Positions 58,980-64,000 of a stretch of 64,000 nucleotides of DNA are shown here, piece after piece; the first letter of the stretch is position 1, and each line of letters begins with the position of its first letter. The notes beneath the pieces were generated by a model. The model was not told where the DNA came from, did no database searches, and worked only from the letters and a program-made list of their open reading frames with translations. Origin of the DNA: Xestospongia bergquistia. Its lineage: Eukaryota > Porifera > Demospongiae > Haplosclerida > Petrosiidae. Location: contig OZ014420.1 of the NCBI GenBank assembly GCA_963965975.1, positions 6,660,001 to 6,724,000 on the forward strand, in the 5' to 3' direction. A program made the translations under genes and the position numbers.

Positions 58980-59230
58980 CTTTGTTGATTGGTGAGAATA
59001 AAGATTATAATCTGAACAAATGGAATGAATGCTTTATATAACTTTGGATGTTTGTCAATTTCCTACATGATCTGACCAATCAGATTGCATATGTAAAGTC
59101 AATAGGGTATGTCTTTCTTTCCTTATGCCACCATATGTGTGATATAGGGTATAAAATACAACACTGTAGGTCTGTTTCTTTACTATAACACTACTTTATT
59201 AATGTTTTCACTTTGTTTTCCTACAGTGTT
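58980..59230 (-). promoter_or_regulatory. Conserved promoter of propeller copy C
   Basis: TATA box (plus strand GCTTTATATAAC, 59031-59042) and inverted CCAAT (GACCAATCAG, 59073-59082), with the same leader and spacing as the other copies. Confidence 0.7.
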
Positions 59231-59674
59231 AATTAGTCTTTGTTAACATGTACATGTGACACAGTTGTTGATGTAATCTTTATGGATCTAGTAAACTTGT
59301 CACATTATAAAGAGTATATTAATTTCCTATTATCACAAATTGTGTTACTAGTTTATGTTCTACAATATCTAGTGTTTGTATGTTATGACTAGCATGCATT
59401 ATGAAAAGCAGTACCTGATAACTTTTATTCACAGATATAGAGATCATCATGCTTATGTCTTCCATATATATACACACTTCTATCAAGAGCTATTACTAAG
59501 GCAGTTAGAAGATCTCTCTGATCATAACACTTAGAAAAATACACCTTTTCATATCTGCAGCTGAGTGTAATGACAATTGCATGATAGGAATAATTTTAAC
59601 TTTATTTGTAATTATAACTAAAGAAAAGATAATAAAAGAGTTAATATTTATTACTCAAAATTATACTTGATCAT

Positions 59675-60332
59675 GAGTTAGTAAAGATAAACTTTGTTAC
59701 CAATAAAATCAGTAATCCAAACTGTTCCATCTATACCAATAGCAGCATCAATAACACCAACAAAACCTGTAATAACTTTGATTATTGTTATCACAAATAT
59801 AGACTGCACTAGGACTGCCACTATCAGCTACATACATGTTATCATCTCAATCCACAAGAAATTCCAGCCATAGTAATGATGTGGACTCTATTATAATGAA
59901 TTGTATCAAAACTGCTTCACTGTTATCTTCTTCAGTCTGGAAGAAATTGTGTGAATGGTGATGCTGGGGATGGTGATGGTGGGAATGGTGATGGTAGTGA
60001 CCTGGTGGGGGTTCATATGGTGGGAACACATCCGGTGGTGGTTCTGATGGTGGGAACACACCAGGTAATGGGTGTGACGGTGGGGACACACAAGGTGATG
60101 TTTCTGATTGTAGCGATGTAGATTCAGAACATTTCACTATTTCTTATTTAAGTTCTTTGATTTCTTTTTTAATTTCTTTAACTTTCTCTTCCAGTAGCAT
60201 CTTTACCTCTTTATTAAATGCATCAACTTGACAAAGAGCTTGAAGACATAACTCATCTGATTCAGATGCTGCACTAGTCATAATGATCAATGTACCAAAG
60301 ATTAAAGTGAAAATATTGACAGCAACATACAT
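59675..60332 (-). pseudogene. Divergent propeller-family member, broken
   Basis: ATG 60332 opens a frame with a signal-like start (MYVAVNIFTLIFGTLIIMTS) and a Lys/Glu coiled coil. It meets TAA at 60146-60144; the same frame then continues with a Pro-rich and His-rich linker (..FPPSEPPPDVFPPYEPPP..) in place of the GGGTGDTKQP stalk. Most blades are absent. The terminal WITDFIGNKVYLY (about 59710-59675) survives in other frames. It could be a remnant of a subfamily whose intact members lie elsewhere. Confidence 0.65.
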
Positions 60333-60751
60333 TTTTAAGACTGAAAATAGAAACCAACCAGCAACACAAAGAAGGAAAAAAGTAGAGCATTAATACATAT
60401 CTCATGTCTTTTCCTCATATAGCAGATGATATCAAACAAGGATCTAATGTTATTTTCCTCTTCTTCAATATTTTAAGTGTTTTTTAAAGTTAATTATTGT
60501 AAGGTTATCTATATCAAAGATATATCTCTTAATGTAATGTTGAAATGAAAGATATTGAAATATTAGGTACTAAATTCATGAATTGTGCAAATAATTCATC
60601 AGAGATTAACAAATGCATTGGATGAAGAACTTGTGGTTGCTATTAAATGCAATTTTTAAGAAGCAGCTGTCCTAGCAAAGCAATAAAGTAACAATACTCT
60701 TCTTGTAGAAATCATATTGATAAAGATCAAACATATTTTCTTTTTCTTTTA

Positions 60752-60790
<39 letters not shown>
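60752..60790. repeat. (TA)n microsatellite
   Basis: A pure TA run between two propeller-family relics. Confidence 0.95.
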
Positions 60791-60794
<4 letters not shown>

Positions 60795-60861
60795 CTGACA
60801 CAAATGCTGTATTAAGCAAATCAGAGATAGTAGAGTCTACATGGCATTCACAATAGGTTTA

Positions 60862-61185
60862 ACTTGGCTAATTTTGTCCCTAATCAAATCTCCATCACTT
60901 GTATATTCATAAATTTTATTTCCCAGGTGACTTACAACATATGTACAATCATTTTTCCTACACACTATGATTAGACCTCCAGTAGGAGGCTTGAATTTTT
61001 TTAAAAGTTGCCATCCTTACTAAATATATGAACATGGCCATCTTGATTTCCAGTGATTAACACTATTTATATATATATGTATATTGGTTCATTAGTAACA
61101 GTTAATGTACTCTTGAAATCTCCAATACTGGCTGGATCTTGAATATGAGAAACATTCATATTGCCAGTGCCATCTACTGGTTGTA
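60862..61185 (-). pseudogene. Propeller-family relic (N-terminal half)
   Basis: It resembles the copy A region at 53090-53420: GHVHIF-type blade, KTITG equivalent, and DPASIGD. It has frameshifts (a T-run after AAATTTTT at about 61000) and no start or end. Confidence 0.8.
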
Positions 61186-61728
61186 GGATAGAGTGTGTAT
61201 TTGTTGCCATGTGTCATCATGAGTGTGATATAGGATACAATGAGGACCCATTACATAGACATCAGCTTTGTTATTTTACTAGTATAAATGTTCTCAAGTT
61301 AGTTTTCTTTATTAACATGATTTTCTTAACATATTATAGTAGAGGGACGCCTTTTAAATAGTTAATGGAAACACTGATGCCTTACATGGCAGCAATTTTC
61401 TATTACATGGGGTCTGGTTACCTCTCTAAAGTACAGAGTACAATTGTTGGTATCATTATATTAATTTAAGATTGTTCAGTGTCAGTTTCTATACTAAATA
61501 TGTACACTTCATCTTCATTATTATCAGAGACATTGCTCTAAACTAATAAACATTTGTACTTACCACAGTGACTCAGTGAATCATTCTTGTGTTTACATCT
61601 CAAAATTGGTCCACATTTATGTACACTGTCTAATACTTTTGTGATTAATAGTTAAGTAGATTTTAAATTTATATAAACATTTATAATAAAATTAATTATA
61701 AAGTGTTATTTATATCCTTTTGATATTA
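61186..61728. other. Spacer upstream of propeller copy D 3' end
   Basis: AT-rich. 61548-61728 is the 3' flank shared with copies C and E, including GTACTTACCACAGTGACTCA. No gene seen. Confidence 0.5.
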
Positions 61729-62862
61729 TTAGAAAAGATAGACTGTGTTACCCTCATAATCTGTAATCCATAGAGTTCCATCAGGAGCAATAAAAGCATC
61801 ACCAGTACCTTTAAAACCCTTGATAACTTTGATTTGTTTGCCATTCTTATCACAGATATAAACTTCACCTGGACTGCTACGATCACATACATACATGTTA
61901 TCATCACTGTCCACAAAAAGACCTTCAGCCATATTCACACCTTCTATTTTTAATTTAGATAACACTGTTCCAGACTTACTAACCACCAAAATTGTACCAG
62001 CAAACCAGTCAGGTACACGTATATTACCATCAGAATCAAACTGGATCTTACGAGGGTAAGAACCTATGCCAGACATGTCAAAGAATTTGCTGCCATCTGG
62101 GTTATATACAAATATTTTTCCAGTATCGTCTTTAGAACCTGCATCCTGAGAGACATATAACTTGCCATCAGAATCTACAGCAACTCCAACTGGAAATAGT
62201 ATGCTAATTTTATTCCCAATTAATTCTCCATCAATTGTATATTCATAAACTTTTCCTCCTGAGAAGCTAGCAACATATACTCGATCATCTTTCCCACATA
62301 ATCCAATTAGACCTCCAGTAGGAGTCTTGACTTTCTTTTGAAAGTTACCATCTTTATCAAATATATGAAGATGGCCATCTCCCCAAGCTGTGATGAAAAC
62401 GTTTCCATTATTTGTTATGTATATGTACACTGGTAATGAGATGCCTGTTATTGTTTTCTTGGAATCTCCAATAGTAGCTGGATCTCGAGTAGGAGAAACA
62501 TTCTTATTGTCAGTACCACCTCCTGGTTGTTTGGTATCACCAGTAACACCTCCTGGTTGTTTGGTATCGCCAGTAACACCTCCTGGTTGTTTGGTATCGC
62601 CAGTACCACCTCCTGGTTGTTTGGCATCGTCAGTACCACCTCCTGGTTGTTTGGTATCGCCAGTACCACTTCCTGGTTGTTTGGTATCGCCAGTACCACC
62701 TCCTGGTTGTTTGGTATCGCCAGTACCACCTCCAGACTTACTTATATTTTTTACTTCTTTTATGAGTTCATCAATCTTCTCAGCCAGAGACTTAATAAAA
62801 GAGAGCAGTTGGAGACTCATATACATACCACTACTAACTAATATGATCATTAAAATAAACAT
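61729..62862 (-). CDS. NHL-type beta-propeller protein, copy D (short anchor, seven stalk units)
   Basis: A single exon encodes 377 residues. The N-terminus MFILMIILVSSGMYMSL is the short, single-anchor form, as in copy C. Seven stalk units follow (GGGTGDTKQP, GSGTGDTKQP, GGGTDDAKQP, GGVTGDTKQP), then the linker NKNVSPTRDPATIGDSKK. The propeller is complete (DGHLHIFDKDGNFQKK, DSDGKLYVSQDAGSKDD, DDNMYVCDRSSPGEVYICDK, terminal EGNTVYLF). It thus combines the C-type anchor with an expanded stalk, showing that the two features change independently. Confidence 0.8.
   Translation of the reverse strand: MFILMIILVSSGMYMSLQLLSFIKSLAEKIDELIKEVKNISKSGGGTGDTKQPGGGTGDTKQPGSGTGDTKQPGGGTDDAKQPGGGTGDTKQPGGVTGDTKQPGGVTGDTKQPGGGTDNKNVSPTRDPATIGDSKKTITGISLPVYIYITNNGNVFITAWGDGHLHIFDKDGNFQKKVKTPTGGLIGLCGKDDRVYVASFSGGKVYEYTIDGELIGNKISILFPVGVAVDSDGKLYVSQDAGSKDDTGKIFVYNPDGSKFFDMSGIGSYPRKIQFDSDGNIRVPDWFAGTILVVSKSGTVLSKLKIEGVNMAEGLFVDSDDNMYVCDRSSPGEVYICDKNGKQIKVIKGFKGTGDAFIAPDGTLWITDYEGNTVYLF
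62511..62734. repeat. 30-bp coding minisatellite in propeller copy D
   Basis: Seven units plus a partial one, same phase and sequence as in copies A and B. Confidence 0.95.
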
Positions 62863-63120
62863 CTTTGTTGATTGGTGAGAATAACGAAAAACAGATTATG
62901 ATCTGAACAAATGGAATGAATGCTTTATATATGTAGTTGTCAATTTTGTACATGATCTGACCAATCAAATTAAATATGGAAAGTCAATAGGGTATGTGTT
63001 TCTTTCCTTATGTCACCACGTGTGTGATATAGGATATAAAATACAACACTGTAGGTCTGTTTCTTTACTATAACACTACTTTATTAATGTTTTCACTTTG
63101 TTTTCCTACAGTGTTAATTA
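62863..63120 (-). promoter_or_regulatory. Conserved promoter of propeller copy D
   Basis: TATA box (plus strand GCTTTATATATG, 62922-62933) and inverted CCAAT (GACCAATCAA, about 62959-62968). The distance between the two is shorter than in A-C by a small deletion. Confidence 0.65.
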
Positions 63121-63836
63121 GTCTTTGTTAACATGTACATGTGACATGGTTGTTGATGTAATCTTTATGGATCTAGTAAACTTGTCACATTATAAAGAGT
63201 ACATTAATTTCCTATTATCACAAATTGTGTTACTAGTTTATGTTCTATAATATCTAGTGTTTGTATGTTATGACTAACATGCATTATGAAAAGCAGTACC
63301 TGAGATCATCATCCTTATGTTTTCCATATTTATATACACTTCTATCAATAGCTATTACTAAAACAGTTAAAGATCTCTCTGATCATAACACTTGGAAAAA
63401 TACACCCTTTCACATCTGTATCTGAGTGTAATGACAATTGCATGATAGGAATAATTTTAACTTTATTTGTAATTGTAACTAAAGAAAAGATAATAAAAGA
63501 GTTAATATTTATTACTTAAAATTATACTTGATCATGAGTTAGTAAAGATAAACTTTGTTACCAATAAAATCAGTAATCCAAACTGTTCCATCTATACCAA
63601 TAGCAGCATCACTAACACCAACAAAACCTGTAATAACTTTGATTGGTTTGACATTGCTCTAATCTGTACTTACCATAGTGACTCAGTAAATGATTATTGT
63701 TTTACATCTCAAATGTGATCTACATTAATGTACACTGTTTACTGGTTTTGTGATTAATAGTTCAGTAGATTTTAAATTTATATAAACATTTATACTAAAT
63801 TAATTATAAAGTGTAAATTATACCCTTCTGAAATTA
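63121..63836. repeat. Duplicated spacer with C-terminal relic
   Basis: 63121-63540 repeats 59230-59675 (upstream of copy C) at high identity. 63537-63650 is another terminal-blade relic (WITDFIGNKVYLY type), and 63650-63836 is the 3' flank shared with C and D. The array has therefore grown by duplicating units of about 4 kb. Confidence 0.8.
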
Positions 63837-64000
63837 TTAGTAAAGATAGACTGTGTTACCAGGACTATCTGTAATCCACAGTGTTCCATTAGGAGCAATA
63901 AAAGCATCACTAGCACCTTTAAAACCCTTCATAACTTTGATTTGTTTGCCATTCTTATCACAGATATGAACTTTACCTGGGCCGTAACGATCACATAGAT
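63837..64000 (-). CDS. NHL-type beta-propeller protein, copy E (cut by window edge)
   Basis: Only the last ~54 codons are in the window: ..CDRYGPGKVHICDKNGK then GTLWITDSPGNTVYLY and TAA (63839-63837). The frame is open throughout. Its 3' flank is of the C/D type. The array continues beyond the window. Confidence 0.75.
   Translation of the reverse strand, partial: LCDRYGPGKVHICDKNGKQIKVMKGFKGASDAFIAPNGTLWITDSPGNTVYLY

Overview
The window is animal nuclear DNA, most likely from a demosponge such as Amphimedon queenslandica. It is AT-rich and gene-dense, with many introns of 45-100 bp, near-complete metazoan housekeeping genes, and large single-exon ankyrin/GTPase and RING genes of a kind common in sponges. 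The species name is my inference. No rRNA, tRNA, CRISPR array or intact transposon was recognised. Exon borders come from GT/AG sites plus phase and homology, and all spliced models close with consistent phase unless noted.

Layout. 1-482 (-): 3' part of a UbiA-type prenyltransferase gene. 833-5232 (+): CFP1/CXXC1, whose last intron holds a complete minus-strand ubiquitin-like/RBR E3 gene (3681-4728). 5538-10277 (-): ankyrin-Roc-COR-like giant 1. 10587-26666 (+): a locus whose ancestral order HMGCL (HMG-CoA lyase) - TRIM-like gene - GLS (glutaminase) has been triplicated in tandem and then eroded. HMGCL is complete only in unit 1 and GLS only in unit 3; the TRIM-like gene is open in units 1 and 2 and carries a nonsense codon in unit 3. 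26933-32512 (-): ankyrin-Roc-COR-like giant 2. 32766-35120 (-): NKAIN-like four-pass membrane protein. 35231-37924 (+): U11-48K (SNRNP48). 38182-41921 (-): two single-exon RNF217-like RBR ligases. 42123-43326 (+): PDCL3. 43493-46079 (+) and 47203-49756 (-): convergent SLC17 transporter paralogues. 50018-52188 (+): eIF2B delta. 52643-64000 (-): tandem array of a membrane-anchored beta-propeller family with four open copies, one copy cut by the window edge, and several relics.

Functionally the window mixes chromatin (CFP1), RNA processing (U11-48K), translation (eIF2B4), chaperone-assisted folding (PDCL3), transport (SLC17) and mitochondrial metabolism (HMGCL, GLS) with lineage-expanded families: RBR ligases, TRIM-like proteins, ankyrin-Roc GTPases and stalked propellers. 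The last is the best candidate for something undescribed. Its copies share a TATA + inverted CCAAT promoter, and they differ in an in-frame 30-bp coding repeat (10, 4, 1 and 7 units) and in whether a second hydrophobic segment is present.
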